Below, piece by piece: positions 33,224-46,700 of a DNA stretch of 64,000 bases. Position numbers and translations under genes: made by a program. The notes under the pieces are model-generated. The model searched no databases, was not told where the DNA came from, and saw only the letters and a program-made list of their open reading frames with translations. The DNA comes from Brachionus manjavacas (lineage: Eukaryota; Rotifera; Eurotatoria; Ploima; Brachionidae). The DNA lies in NCBI GenBank assembly GCA_019054805.1, contig JAHQIY010000011.1, positions 1,245,001 to 1,309,000 on the forward strand. Reading direction: 5' to 3'. Every line of letters starts with the position of its first letter. Positions within the stretch are counted from its first letter, which is position 1.

Positions 33224-33964
33224 ATATATTAAATTAAAAAAAGTAAGTAATTGAAAAAATCGAATTTTCCAGGCAATATTTTGGAAAAAAAATCAAAATT
33301 AACTCTACAAAAACTGTGTTTTTAAATTTGAATTTAAAAACTGATTTTTAAAATGTGCTTAAAAATCATTTTATATTTTAAATCTTTAAAATATGTAAAG
33401 GAAGTCGCATTAAAATTATTTAAATTAATTCAAAGATTAATTTTGATATCTAAAGATAAACTCTATGATTTGCAATGATATTTTGAATTGATCATTAACT
33501 TCAATATGCCAAAAATTACTAAATCTATAAAAAAGGAAAAAAAAATAGTGAAGAACAGTTATGTTTGACAAGTGTCAATAATTTCTCGGCTCTTTATGTT
33601 AATATTTTTTAAATGCTGTTTAATTTTTATTAAAATTAACTTTTTATAAATAAAAAAATTCGATAAATTTTGTTGGGTTCTTATCTTATTTGACTTCAAA
33701 GTGGAAAAAAATAATGAAAATTGTTCGATGGGGATGTAAAATAAAATTGCAAAATTTTATTAAATATTTTAATGAATATTAGTATTAAATTGTTTGCCTT
33801 TGATCTTAAAAAGATTAAAAAGCTAATTATTCTTTCTAAATTTGGTTCATTTATGAGATTTAATTATATTAATGAATCAAACATCTAGAATCTTTTATAA
33901 GTTGTTATTATTATCTTTTAATATTTACTTATTTCTTTAAAAGTCAATATTTTTTTTTGATATT

Positions 33965-35130
33965 TCAGATCACGTATCCCAATAAAGCCTTATAAAATTT
34001 AAGCTTAAGTTTTTTATGTATCGATATAAACCAAGGAGGAATAAAGACACCCGATTTAGAAGAGTCAAATGATACTGCTTCAATTCTAAAATTTGAATCC
34101 TGTACAAAAAATGTATTATTATTAAAAAATAGCTTCGATTTGATCATTGGCATTGCTCATTTTTTATGTTGATTTTCAAATAATTTTTAATTAATTTTCG
34201 AAAATTAAGAAGAGCAACCTTTTGCAATTAAATTAAAAATTGTTTTGACCAAAAAATGTAAAAAGTTAAGTTCGGAATAAAGATGGATCTAAAGGTTTCA
34301 AAGAAAAACTTTAGCTCGTTAAAATTTTCAAAATCTTGTTCTATACAAAATACACAAAATATTAAAAAGGGTGATTAAATTTTTTTGTATTTTTTTTATG
34401 GTATTTTAATAAAATAAAATTAATTAGAATAATTTATATCGTTTATTATAAATAAAATACTATTATTATTGACTTTGTCAGGTATTTTACTAGATTTGAA
34501 AATTAAAAATAAAAAACACATCTTTTACAAAAATGTATTAGAGATGTATTAATAATTAGTTTAAAGTGATTTTTTGATAATATGGATAAAAATATTTGAA
34601 TTTTTTTGACTTTTGAAACTACTTAACAACTTGGTTTGCTTCTAATTTACTTTTTAGGTTTTTCCCTCATAAATGCCTTTACCTCATTTCACAAATTAGA
34701 AAATTTGACCAGATTCATTAATTACATGTTATGCTATTTTTACATAAAATTTAGTAAAATCATTTTTTATTAAAGAAAAAAAGTACATATCTATTTATTA
34801 ACATATTTATTTGAAAATTTAATGACAACACATTAAAGTAAGGACATTTAAATTTTGCCAAGAAACCCATATAATCCATTTGGATTTATGAAGTGTTTCC
34901 TGTCTGCCAATTTCAATCTTTTCTTCACAAAAACAACTTAAGTTTTTCTAATTGTTAAAATTAATGCTGTATCTTTTTTAAAAATTTTGATGAAGATGGT
35001 AAATCATTGACAAAAATGAGAAAAAGTAGTGGACTTTAAACAGATTCTTGCAGAGCTCTATAAAGTTTTATTTTTACCTTTATGAATTCGATTCAATAAT
35101 AAAAATAAAATATAAATCATCAATAAAGAT
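33965..35130 (-). pseudogene. old non-LTR reverse transcriptase remnant inside each 7.5-kb unit
   Basis: On the minus strand at about 34980-35070 the frame reads RALQESV, stop, then SPLLFLIFVNDLPSSSKFLK, clearly the PQGSVLGPLLFLIFINDLP motif of non-LTR reverse transcriptases. Upstream and downstream frames are shredded by stops. A 62-codon frame at 33965-34153 (SSKSGVFIPPWFISIHK) may belong to the same relic. Equivalent relics lie at 42498-42588 and 50020-50110 in copies 2 and 3, with the same mutations, so decay preceded the triplication. Confidence 0.55.
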
Positions 35131-38100
35131 CTCATAAGAATAATCCTAAAAAGCCTTGTAAAATATTTTTTTAATTTATTCATGCTAAATGGTATGAAAA
35201 GATTTTATCGGTGAACATTAAATGGATTAGTTTTGAATTCTTTTGTTGTTAAGTTTGGTTAAAAGCAATTTAATCTGATATCTGTGACGCCCAAATTGAC
35301 AGCTTTATCTATTATTTATTTGAATATCTGCATCGATTTCCATCAGATTTTAACTAAAATAAATATCTAAAAAGTTATTAGTTATTAAATTTTGATAATG
35401 GAAAAGATTTATATGTCAAAGATCAACTAAGACTTTTAGAAAATTTAAAAGCTAAAAAAAATTTACCTAGTCATTTTTTAATTCTTGTTTTTTTAATAAT
35501 TGTGATAATTTTTATATTAGTATAAACTGAATTTTTTTTTAAATAATTTATTTTTTATGGTATTTTATTTTAAATAAAAACAAATAAATGATCGATTTTG
35601 CTGCATAGTTCAAGAAATCTGACCTTTTGTACTCTTCCACTTTGACACCGTTCTCCAGAGCTGAACTGTGCTGGTTTGAAGATAGACGATTAAATAGTGT
35701 TAAATGGAATTCGGTCTAGCTGTGAAGATAAGATCGCGCTAAGATGCTAAACAAGTTTGGACGAAACCTAAAGTAACAAAGATAAGATAAACGATAAAAA
35801 AATTAACAAATAAAAGATAAAATTTTGGCTTTTATATCTGTCAAAATTAAATTTCGACCTGGTCCAAAAAAAATATTTCGAGCTAATTGTTGGCCTCGAA
35901 ATTATCATGTATTTTATTTTAAATAAATGTTCAATACTTGGCCGAAACATGTGTCAGAACCTTTCTAGATCACGTTCCAAATCATCAAATACATTTAAGC
36001 ATTAACCTAGTAATTAATTAGATAACAGGCCATACAATTCCAAATGTAAACTTAAGATTATATTAAGTTTTATTTTATATCTCTTAAAACAGTCTTGAAC
36101 ACCTTTGGACAAGCTCAATAGCTCTAAAAATATACCAAGGTAAATAACCAACATTTTTTTCTGATTGTATTTATTCAATGTTTTTAATCTATAGTTCCAT
36201 TAGCAGTTTTTGAGACAATATTTGTTGGAGTATATTATTTATGTTACTAATGTCCGTATTTTGTTATAAGTGTATGAATTTTAGTTTTTGAAAAATATAA
36301 CTCTTTAAATACTGAAAGGTATCAAGTTTAGAATTAAATCAACATCAGGTAAACCAACAAAATCAAAAATATTGCCATCTACAAGCAACAAAGGTGACTC
36401 AAGATTTTTTATAAATTGTAAACTAAGATTTAATGTAGAAGCAAAAGCAGTGCTTAATCTGCTACAAATGAATAAATTTAGGAGGCTTTTTCAATTTTCA
36501 TATTTGTTAATTTTTAAAAATGACAATTTTATTATTCTTAATTTAAATTTGGAACATATCAGTGCGTAATTTAATTTTTAATAGTTGAATAAGTTTTAAA
36601 TTTAATTTTCAAATTTTTATGAAGAAAAAATTGATCAAATCGATTTAAAAATGAAAAGAAGAAAATATTAATTTTAGAAAAGTGTCCCAAAATGAATAAA
36701 GGGTGGTAGGGTCAGTTCCAAAAAAAAGAGCTAAATTTAAAGTCCTAAATTTTCTCGTGCTTATATATTTTCATAAAAATAAAAAATTTATGCTCTTTAA
36801 GATCATGTGTGATTAATTAGCACTTTAAAAGTGCATGAGAGAAATTTTTTAATAGTTTAGAATACGCTTTTAATTGAATTTTTAAATTATGTTAAAAATA
36901 TAAATATAAATTTTTTGACTTTTGGAGCTAAAATGCGATATATTGTGACGATTTTTTTTAATAACATTTCTTCAAAAAAATTTTTAAATTTTAAACGATC
37001 GATTTTTAAATAGGTTTTAGAAAAAACACCTATTCAAAAGGATCGAAAGCTTATTAAATGCTCCATCTACTCGAAATTCTGTTCTAGTAAAAACATGGTA
37101 GAAAAAAGGCTAATGAAAGTCTATATGAGTTTAATTTTTTTGAATTGTTTATTTTGGATTTTTAATGGCTTTGGGTAATAAAATTTTATCATAATCGATC
37201 AAAATTTAACACAATCTATACTAAAAACTTTATTGAAAAAAACTATAATTGGATAAATGTATGATTCTTAAACAAATAAATAAAGGTAAACTAATTTTTT
37301 ATCTCCAAAAAAATCCTAACATTCAAGTTCAATGCTGATATTTCGTTATAGTTTTCTTTATCTTTTAATTAATACATTTAAAATTCAAATTTTAAAAAAT
37401 CATCAAAAAATTTTTTGAATTAAACCTACATTTAATTTACTCAAAAGTTTTTTGCTTAATGTTTTTTTTAATTTTTGTTAATATACAGAATAATTATGAT
37501 TAATTTTATTATTGAGTTTTTTTTAAGTTAAAGGTTAATCAACAGGTCCAGGTTTTTAAACCCATAAATCTTTTATTTTTTCAAAATTCAATTCGAATTT
37601 AATACAATTTTTAATAATTAAGTATAATTGTTTTAAAAAATGTTTTAATGTCTTAAGATTTCATCATTTTTTAAGAAATTTTTTTATGTAAAAAATTTTT
37701 TTGAGTCACCTTTCATTTAATTACTAAGCAATTAAATTAACAATTGATCTGCCATCTATGTAATGTCTTTTGAAATGATTGATTTTTCGAGTATTTTAGA
37801 AAACTTTTTTTTTATTTTCAGGGTAAATCAACAGTCTTTAAGAATCCATAAACTCTTCTTAACTCAAAAGCATTAAAAAATATGTTCAAATTGTTTTATT
37901 AAAAAAATAAGAAAATAAATTGGTTTGAATGATCATCAAAAATGTATCAATGAAATTGTTAAATTAAAAATTTTTAAATTATCGTACAAAATCAGCGAAA
38001 ATTGAGAGCTGAAATGAAGAAAACTTTTAAACGAAAAAAAATATTCAAAATTTTATTTTTCATTTAGAGATTATTTTTGGTTGTCAAAAACAAAGCTAAA

Positions 38101-38583
38101 TTGCTAAGCCACTGTAAACTTGAGTTAAATTAAAACTGCAACTTTACAAATTAACTGTTGAATGCACACGGATGCATTCGTTTGTGCGGACAAAGTTGTA
38201 GAAGACAAATTTTTAGACGCGGCATCGACCCGTTTGGCCAGCTTTGATACCGTGGGCATAATTTATGCTAAAAAACCATGAGTCCATCTCGAATAGAGAT
38301 AGGGATCTAGAATAAAGCTGAACGCGCATAAATTAGCATAATTCTATGCTTTGATCGCTTCTCTACTTAACATTTTAATAGTTAATAATAATAATTATTA
38401 AAAGAGAAAAAAAGAGAAATTTTTTAGAAGAGTAGTTTGTAATAAAAATTATTTATTTGTTTTTTTCCTCTCTAGATTAAATGATTTAATATTGAGGACT
38501 AGTCAGAGTAGAAGATAACGAGCCCTTGGGCAACAATGTTCCATAATACTTGAACGAATAGTCCTTACTTTTGTCCACTTTAA

Positions 38584-38998
38584 ATGAATCAATCAAACGA
38601 ATCGCAATCAATTAATAACAATTACTTGACTTGTCCAAATTCTAACCATAATTTGCCAAGCATAGCTATAATGTCTAATCCAAACTCGGATGAACAGCCG
38701 CATATTGTGCTACCGGCTACCTCGGCTCCGTCTACACAGCTGAATGACGCAAACAAAGCGTTTGACGATGTTGTCTTTGACATACTCAAAGTTGGCCCGG
38801 ACGAAATTGCTGTAAGCTAACGACACAAATTTATTTGACTGTCTTCTAAATTGTCTTTTACAGGGACAATTGACGCTGATAGATTTGCCTCTATTCAAGG
38901 CTATTGAGCCCGACGAGCTCATATCGTGCAAGTGGATGTCAAGAGAAAAGCTAATCAAGGCCCCCAATATTGTCCAATTTACCAGAAGGTTTAATCAA
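38584..38998 (+). pseudogene. duplicated RalGPS exons 1 and 2, copy 1 (no gene body)
   Basis: Exon 1 (38584-38811) codes for [20 protein letters not shown] to [17 protein letters not shown] and ends at a GTAAGC donor. Exon 2 (38864-38998) codes for [20 protein letters not shown] to FTRRFNQ and ends at GTAAGA. The protein sequence is identical in all three copies, so nothing is broken in the exons themselves. What is missing is a downstream exon 3 before the next unit begins. It could still act as an alternative first exon pair splicing about 18 kb ahead to 57029. Called pseudogene only because it has no body of its own. Confidence 0.6.
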
Positions 38999-39054
38999 GT
39001 AAGATTTTTTTCCTTTTTTGGTCACGTGATCTCGAAGTTGGTTTTTTCGTATTT

Positions 39055-39600
39055 TTTGTCTAAATTTTGGTCGGGGTTTTTGAGAAATAAAAATCATTTA
39101 AATTTTTATCCAAAAAGTAAAAGTTTAATAGAAATTATAACATTGATTTTATTAAAAAAAATTTTTTTATTCTTTTTCTGTCAATTTATCAGTTTTTTTA
39201 TATTGAGTGCAAAGTTTTGGTCGGGGTTTTTGAGAAATAAAAAATCATTTGAATTTTTTTTATCCAAAAAAGTAAAAGTTTTTTAGAAATTATAACATTG
39301 ATTTTATTAAAAAAAATTTTTTTTATTCTTTTTCTGTCAATTTATCAGTTTTTCGTTTTTTTGGCTAAATTTTGGTCGGGGTTTTTGAGAAATAAAAAAT
39401 CATTTGAATTTTTTATCCAAAAAAGTAAAAGTTTTTAGAAATTATAACATTGATTTTATTAAAAAAAATTTTTTTATTCTTTTTCTGTCAATTTATCAGT
39501 TTTTTTATATTGAGTGCAAAGTTTTGGTCGGGGTTTTTGAGAAATAAAAAATCATTTGAATTTTTTTTATCCAAAAAAGTAAAAGTTTTAAAAAAATTAA
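39055..39600. repeat. four-fold 150-bp repeat in RalGPS intron 2
   Basis: GGTCGGGGTTTTTGAGAAAT recurs at 39069, 39219, 39374 and 39526, spacings 150, 155 and 152 bp. Odd and even units differ in their lead-in (TTTTTTGGCTAAATTTT or TATTGAGTGCAAAGTTTT), so the array is a duplicated dimer of about 305 bp. It starts 60 bp after exon 2. The same array is present in copies 2 (about 46570-47115) and 3 (about 54090-54635). Confidence 0.85.
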
Positions 39601-40735
39601 AATATCGATTTAATTAGAAAAGATTTTAAAGAATTAAATGAAAAAAAAAATTTTCCATCTATTAATTAATCTAGGTTAAAATAATTATTCTAATAATCAA
39701 GGATTTTCTCACATAAATCATTTCCATTGACCGATGAAAACAATCGATTAAAAATAAATAAACACTTTTGATAAATAATATTGTTTTGAATTTTTATAAC
39801 GAAAAAATAAGAATCGAAATTAAAAAACACAACTCATGTGGTCATTTTTTTAGGTTCGTGACACTATTATCAAATATTTTGGTCAAAATAGGCCAAGGAC
39901 CTTTAGAGAAAAATTTTTTTGGTGTTTAGTCAAACTTAAATAGCATTTCTTTTGAAAAATTAATTATTAACAAACAATTTTATGATAAGCCCTAATTGTT
40001 CAAACCAAAAATTATTTTAATATTCGTCTTAAAGGTTAAAATGGAAAATAATCAAAATTTCCAATTTTAAGATATTTTCTAAAGATCCAGGCGAGTTCAA
40101 GCCAAAAATATATAAAATATAAAAATCGGACCTTTTTAAAATATATAAGCTAGAATCTTTAATCAGTAATTTACTATAAATGGACATTGCTTTTTCAATT
40201 TTCTAGATTTATTAAATTATTATTTTTAATAAGTCAAAATAAAGATAGCAATTAAAAAAATGTCAATTTGATCATTGTTATCGGGACCTCCAAAAGAATA
40301 AAAACATCCTGTACCTTTTTAAGTTCCCAAAACAAATTTCAGATATTGTTTCGTTTCAAAAGATATTTTTATTTAAAGCTTAAAAAAATGGTTTCTCGAA
40401 ACTTAAGAGCTTTTGATTCTTCTGATTAATAATAAAGAAAATAAAAAAAAAGTAAAAATTAAATTAAATTAGCTAATTTTTATTTGGTCTTAGATAAAAT
40501 TTCTTTGTCATTTTCAATAAATATTCATGCAAAAAATAAATTATTTTAGTTTTTACCAGAGAGATTTTTAGGCCCACCAAGCAAAATAGGTTGTAATATA
40601 AAAAATATTGAAACTCAAACTAATTATGGTTTTAGGTAATGACTTATTTTAAAGAAGGTTTGCTAAATTACAAATAAATTAGATCAAACTTTCACAATTT
40701 TTTTTATGATTAGAAAATTTTTTTTTTTAAATTAA

Positions 40736-43700
40736 ATATATTAAATTAAAAAAAGTAAGTAATTGAAAAAATCGAATTTTCCAGGCAATATTTTGGAAAA
40801 AAATCAAAATTAACTCTACAAAAACTGTGTTTTTAAATTTGAATTTAAAAACTGATTTTTAAAATGTGCTTAAAAATCATTTTATATTTTAAATCTTTAA
40901 AATATGTAAAGGAAGTCGCATTAAAATTATTTAAATTAATTCAAAGATTAATTTTGATATCTAAAGATAAACTCTATGATTTGCAATGATATTTTGAATT
41001 GATCATTAACTTCAATATGCCAAAAATTACTAAATCTATAAAAAAGGAAAAAAAAATAGTGAAGAACAGTTATGTTTGACAAGTGTCAATAATTTCTCGG
41101 CTCTTTATGTTAATATTTTTTAAATGCTGTTTAATTTTTATTAAAATTAACTTTTTATAAATAAAAAAAAATTCGATAAATTTTGTTGGGTTCTTATCTT
41201 ATTTGACTTCAAAGTGGAAAAAAATAATGAAAATTGTTCGATGGGGATGTAAAATAAAATTGCAAAATTTTATTAAATATTTTAATGAATATTAGTATTA
41301 AATTGTTTGCCTTTGATCTTAAAAAAGATTAAAAAGCTAATTATTCTTTCTAAATTTGGTTCATTTATGAGATTTAATTATATTAATGAATCAAACATCT
41401 AGAATCTTTTATAAGTTGTTATTATTATCTTTTAATATTTACTTATTTCTTTAAAAGTCAATATTTTTTTTTTTGATATTTCAGATCACGTATCCCAATA
41501 AAGCCTTATAAAATTTAAGCTTAAGTTTTTTTATGTATCGATATAAACCAAGGAGGAATAAAGACACCCGATTTAGAAGAGTCAAATGATACTGCTTCAA
41601 TTCTAAAATTTGAATCCTGTACAAAAAATGTATTATTATTAAAAAATAGCTTCGATTTGATCATTGGCATTGCTCATTTTTTATGTTGATTTTCAAATAA
41701 TTTTTAATTAATTTTCGAAAATTAAGAAGAGCAACCTTTTGCAATTAAATTAAAAATTGTTTTGACCAAAAAATGTAAAAAGTTAAGTTCGGAATAAAGA
41801 TGGATCTAAAGGTTTCAAAGAAAAACTTTAGCTCGTTAAAATTTTCAAAATCTTGTTCTATACAAAATACACAAAATATTAAAAAGGGTGATTAAATTTT
41901 TTTGTATTTTTTTTATGGTATTTTAATAAAATAAAATTAATTAGAATAATTTATATCGTTTATTATAAATAAAATACTATTATTATTGACTTTGTCAGGT
42001 ATTTTACTAGATTTGAAAATTAAAAATAAAAAACACATCTTTTACAAAAATGTATTAGAGATGTATTAATAATTAGTTTAAAGTGATTTTTTGATAATAT
42101 GGATAAAAATATTTGAATTTTTTTTTGACTTTTGAAACTACTTAACAACTTGGTTTGCTTCTAATTTACTTTTTAGGTTTTTCCCTCATAAATGCCTTTA
42201 CCTCATTTCACAAATTAGAAAATTTGACCAGATTCATTAATTACATGTTATGCTATTTTTACATAAAATTTAGTAAAATCATTTTTTATTAAAGAAAAAA
42301 GTACATATCTATTTATTAACATATTTATTTGAAAATTTAATGACAACACATTAAAGTAAGGACATTTAAATTTTGCCAAGAAACCCATATAATCCATTTG
42401 GATTTATGAAGTGTTTCCTGTCTGCCAATTTCAATCTTTTCTTCACAAAAACAACTTAAGTTTTTCTAATTGTTAAAATTAATGCTGTATCTTTTTTAAA
42501 AATTTTGATGAAGATGGTAAATCATTGACAAAAATGAGAAAAAGTAGTGGACTTTAAACAGATTCTTGCAGAGCTCTATAAAGTTTTATTTTTACCTTTA
42601 TGAATTCGATTCAATAATAAAAATAAAATATAAATCATCAATAAAGATCTCATAAGAATAATCCTAAAAAGCCTTGTAAAATATTTTTTTAATTTATTCA
42701 TGCTAAATGGTATGAAAAGATTTTATCGGTGAACATTAAATGGATTAGTTTTGAATTCTTTTGTTGTTAAGTTTGGTTAAAAGCAATTTAATCTGATATC
42801 TGTGACGCCCAAATTGACAGCTTTATCTATTATTTATTTGAATATCTGCATCGATTTCCATCAGATTTTAACTAAAATAAATATCTAAAAAGTTATTAGT
42901 TATTAAATTTTGATAATGGAAAAGATTTATATGTCAAAGATCAACTAAGACTTTTAGAAAATTTAAAAGCTAAAAAAATTTACCTAGTCATTTTTTAATT
43001 CTTGTTTTTTAATAATTGTGATAATTTTTATATTAGTATAAACTGAATTTTTTAAATAATTTATTTTTTATGGTATTTTATTTTAAATAAAAACAAATAA
43101 ATGATCGATTTTGCTGCATAGTTCAAGAAATCTGACCTTTTGTACTCTTCCACTTTGACACCGTTCTCCAGAGCTGAACTGTGCTGGTTTGAAGATAGAC
43201 GATTAAATAGTGTTAAATGGAATTCGGTCTAGCTGTGAAGATAAGATCGCGCTAAGATGCTAAACAAGTTTGGACGAAACCTAAAGTAACAAAGATAAGA
43301 TAAACGATAAAAAAATTAACAAATAAAAGATAAAATTTTGGCTTTTATATCTGTCAAAATTAAATTTCGACCTGGTCCAAAAAAAATATTTCGAGCTAAT
43401 TGTTGGCCTCGAAATTATCATGTATTTTATTTTAAATAAATGTTCAATACTTGGCCGAAACATGTGTCAGAACCTTTCTAGATCACGTTCCAAATCATCA
43501 AATACATTTAAGCATTAACCTAGTAATTAATTAGATAACAGGCCATACAATTCCAAATGTAAACTTAAGATTATATTAAGTTTTATTTTATATCTCTTAA
43601 AACAGTCTTGAACACCTTTGGACAAGCTCAATAGCTCTAAAAATATACCAAGGTAAATAACCAACATTTTTTTTCTGATTGTATTTATTCAATGTTTTTA

Positions 43701-46700
43701 ATCTATAGTTCCATTAGCAGTTTTTGAGACAATATTTGTTGGAGTATATTATTTATGTTACTAATGTCCGTATTTTGTTATAAGTGTATGAATTTTAGTT
43801 TTTTTGAAAAATATAACTCTTTAAATACTGAAAGGTATCAAGTTTAGAATTAAATCAACATCAGGTAAACCAACAAAATCAAAAATATTGCCATCTACAA
43901 GCAACAAAGGTGACTCAAGATTTTTTATAAATTGTAAACTAAGATTTAATGTAGAAGCAAAAGCAGTGCTTAATCTGCTACAAATGAATAAATTTAGGAG
44001 GCTTTTTCAATTTTCATATTTGTTAATTTTTAAAAATGACAATTTTATTATTCTTAATTTAAATTTGGAACATATCAGTGCGTAATTTAATTTTTAATAG
44101 TTGAATAAGTTTTAAATTTAATTTTCAAATTTTTATGAAGAAAAAATTGATCAAATCGATTTAAAAATGAAAAGAAGAAAATATTAATTTTAGAAAAGTG
44201 TCCCAAAATGAATAAAGGGTGGTAGGGTCAGTTCCAAAAAAAGAGCTAAATTTAAAGTCCTAAATTTTCTCGTGCTTATATATTTTCATAAAAATAAAAA
44301 ATTTATGCTCTTTAAGATCATGTGTGATTAATTAGCACTTTAAAAGTGCATGAGAGAAATTTTTTAATAGTTTAGAATACGCTTTTAATTGAATTTTTAA
44401 ATTATGTTAAAAATATAAATATAAATTTTTTGACTTTTGGAGCTAAAATGCGATATATTGTGACGATTTTTTTTTTAATAACATTTCTTCAAAAAAATTT
44501 TTAAATTTTAAACGATCGATTTTTAAATAGGTTTTAGAAAAAACACCTATTCAAAAGGATCGAAAGCTTATTAAATGCTCCATCTACTCGAAATTCTGTT
44601 CTAGTAAAAACATGGTAGAAAAAAGGCTAATGAAAGTCTATATGAGTTTAATTTTTTTGAATTGTTTATTTTGGATTTTTAATGGCTTTGGGTAATAAAA
44701 TTTTATCATAATCGATCAAAATTTAACACAATCTATACTAAAAACTTTATTGAAAAAAACTATAATTGGATAAATGTATGATTCTTAAACAAATAAATAA
44801 AGGTAAACTAATTTTTTATCTCCAAAAAAAATCCTAACATTCAAGTTCAATGCTGATATTTCGTTATAGTTTTCTTTATCTTTTAATTAATACATTTAAA
44901 ATTCAAATTTTAAAAAATCATCAAAAAATTTTTTGAATTAAACCTACATTTAATTTACTCAAAAGTTTTTTGCTTAATGTTTTTTTTAATTTTTGTTAAT
45001 ATACAGAATAATTATGATTAATTTTATTATTGAGTTTTTTTAAGTTAAAGGTTAATCAACAGGTCCAGGTTTTTAAACCCATAAATCTTTTATTTTTTCA
45101 AAATTCAATTCGAATTTAATACAATTTTTAATAATTAAGTATAATTGTTTTAAAAAATGTTTTAATGTCTTAAGATTTCATCATTTTTTAAGAAATTTTT
45201 TTATGTAAAAAATTTTTTTGAGTCACCTTTCATTTAATTACTAAGCAATTAAATTAACAATTGATCTGCCATCTATGTAATGTCTTTTGAAATGATTGAT
45301 TTTTCGAGTATTTTAGAAAACTTTTTTTTTATTTTCAGGGTAAATCAACAGTCTTTAAGAATCCATAAACTCTTCTTAACTCAAAAGCATTAAAAAATAT
45401 GTTCAAATTGTTTTATTAAAAAAATAAGAAAATAAATTGGTTTGAATGATCATCAAAAATGTATCAATGAAATTGTTAAATTAAAAATTTTTAAATTATC
45501 GTACAAAATCAGCGAAAATTGAGAGCTGAAATGAAGAAAACTTTTAAACGAAAAAAAATATTCAAAATTTTATTTTTCATTTAGAGATTATTTTTGGTTG
45601 TCAAAAACAAAGCTAAATTGCTAAGCCACTGTAAACTTGAGTTAAATTAAAACTGCAACTTTACAAATTAACTGTTGAATGCACACGGATGCATTCGTTT
45701 GTGCGGACAAAGTTGTAGAAGACAAATTTTTAGACGCGGCATCGACCCGTTTGGCCAGCTTTGATACCGTGGGCATAATTTATGCTAAAAAACCATGAGT
45801 CCATCTCGAATAGAGATAGGGATCTAGAATAAAGCTGAACGCGCATAAATTAGCATAATTCTATGCTTTGATCGCTTCTCTACTTAACATTTTAATAGTT
45901 AATAATAATAATTATTAAAAGAGAAAAAAAGAGAAATTTTTTAGAAGAGTAGTTTGTAATAAAAATTATTTATTTGTTTTTTTCCTCTCTAGATTAAATG
46001 ATTTAATATTGAGGACTAGTCAGAGTAGAAGATAACGAGCCCTTGGGCAACAATGTTCCATAATACTTGAACGAATAGTCCTTACTTTTGTCCACTTTAA
46101 ATGAATCAATCAAACGAATCGCAATCAATTAATAACAATTACTTGACTTGTCCAAATTCTAACCATAATTTGCCAAGCATAGCTATAATGTCTAATCCAA
46201 ACTCGGATGAACAGCCGCATATTGTGCTACCGGCTACCTCGGCTCCGTCTACACAGCTGAATGACGCAAACAAAGCGTTTGACGATGTTGTCTTTGACAT
46301 ACTCAAAGTTGGCCCGGACGAAATTGCTGTAAGCTAACGACACAAATTTATTTGACTGTCTTCTAAATTGTCTTTTACAGGGACAATTGACGCTGATAGA
46401 TTTGCCTCTATTCAAGGCTATTGAGCCCGACGAGCTCATATCGTGCAAGTGGATGTCAAGAGAAAAGCTAATCAAGGCCCCCAATATTGTCCAATTTACC
46501 AGAAGGTTTAATCAAGTAAGATTTTTTTCCTTTTTTGGTCACGTGATCTCGAAGTTGGTTTTTTCGTATTTTTTGGCTAAATTTTGGTCGGGGTTTTTGA
46601 GAAATAAAAAATCATTTAAATTTTTTTATCCAAAAAAGTAAAAGTTTAATAGAAATTATAACATTGATTTTATTAAAAAAAATTTTTTTATTCTTTTTCT

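Larger units (their letters stand above)
33224..40735. repeat. 7.5-kb tandem unit, copy 1
   Basis: First of three head-to-tail units. All recognisable landmarks (RT remnant, leader, RalGPS exons 1-2, 150-bp repeats) recur 7517 and 15034 bp further on. Most differences between copies are homopolymer lengths. One clear base change is TTTTTTGTCTAAA here (39053-39065) against TTTTTTGGCTAAA in copies 2 and 3. Breakpoints lie in AT-only sequence around ATATATTAAATTAAA. Confidence 0.9.

Noticed and set aside
36372-36569. 65-codon frame MPSTSNKGDSRFFINCKLRF, repeated at 43888 and 51407
   Set aside because: Its presence in three copies reflects the tandem duplication, not selection. No family or splice partners were recognised, so it is not called a gene.
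38710-38967. Antisense frame over RalGPS exons 1-2, repeated at 46227 and 53744
   Set aside because: It spans a well-supported intron and runs opposite to recognised RasGEF sequence. It recurs only because the unit is triplicated.
38870-39286. 138-codon frame starting in exon 2 and running into the intron
   Set aside because: The part after FTRRFNQ is intronic repeat sequence. The GTAAGA donor at 38999 and the match of FNQ-TTFW across the splice show the true end of the exon.
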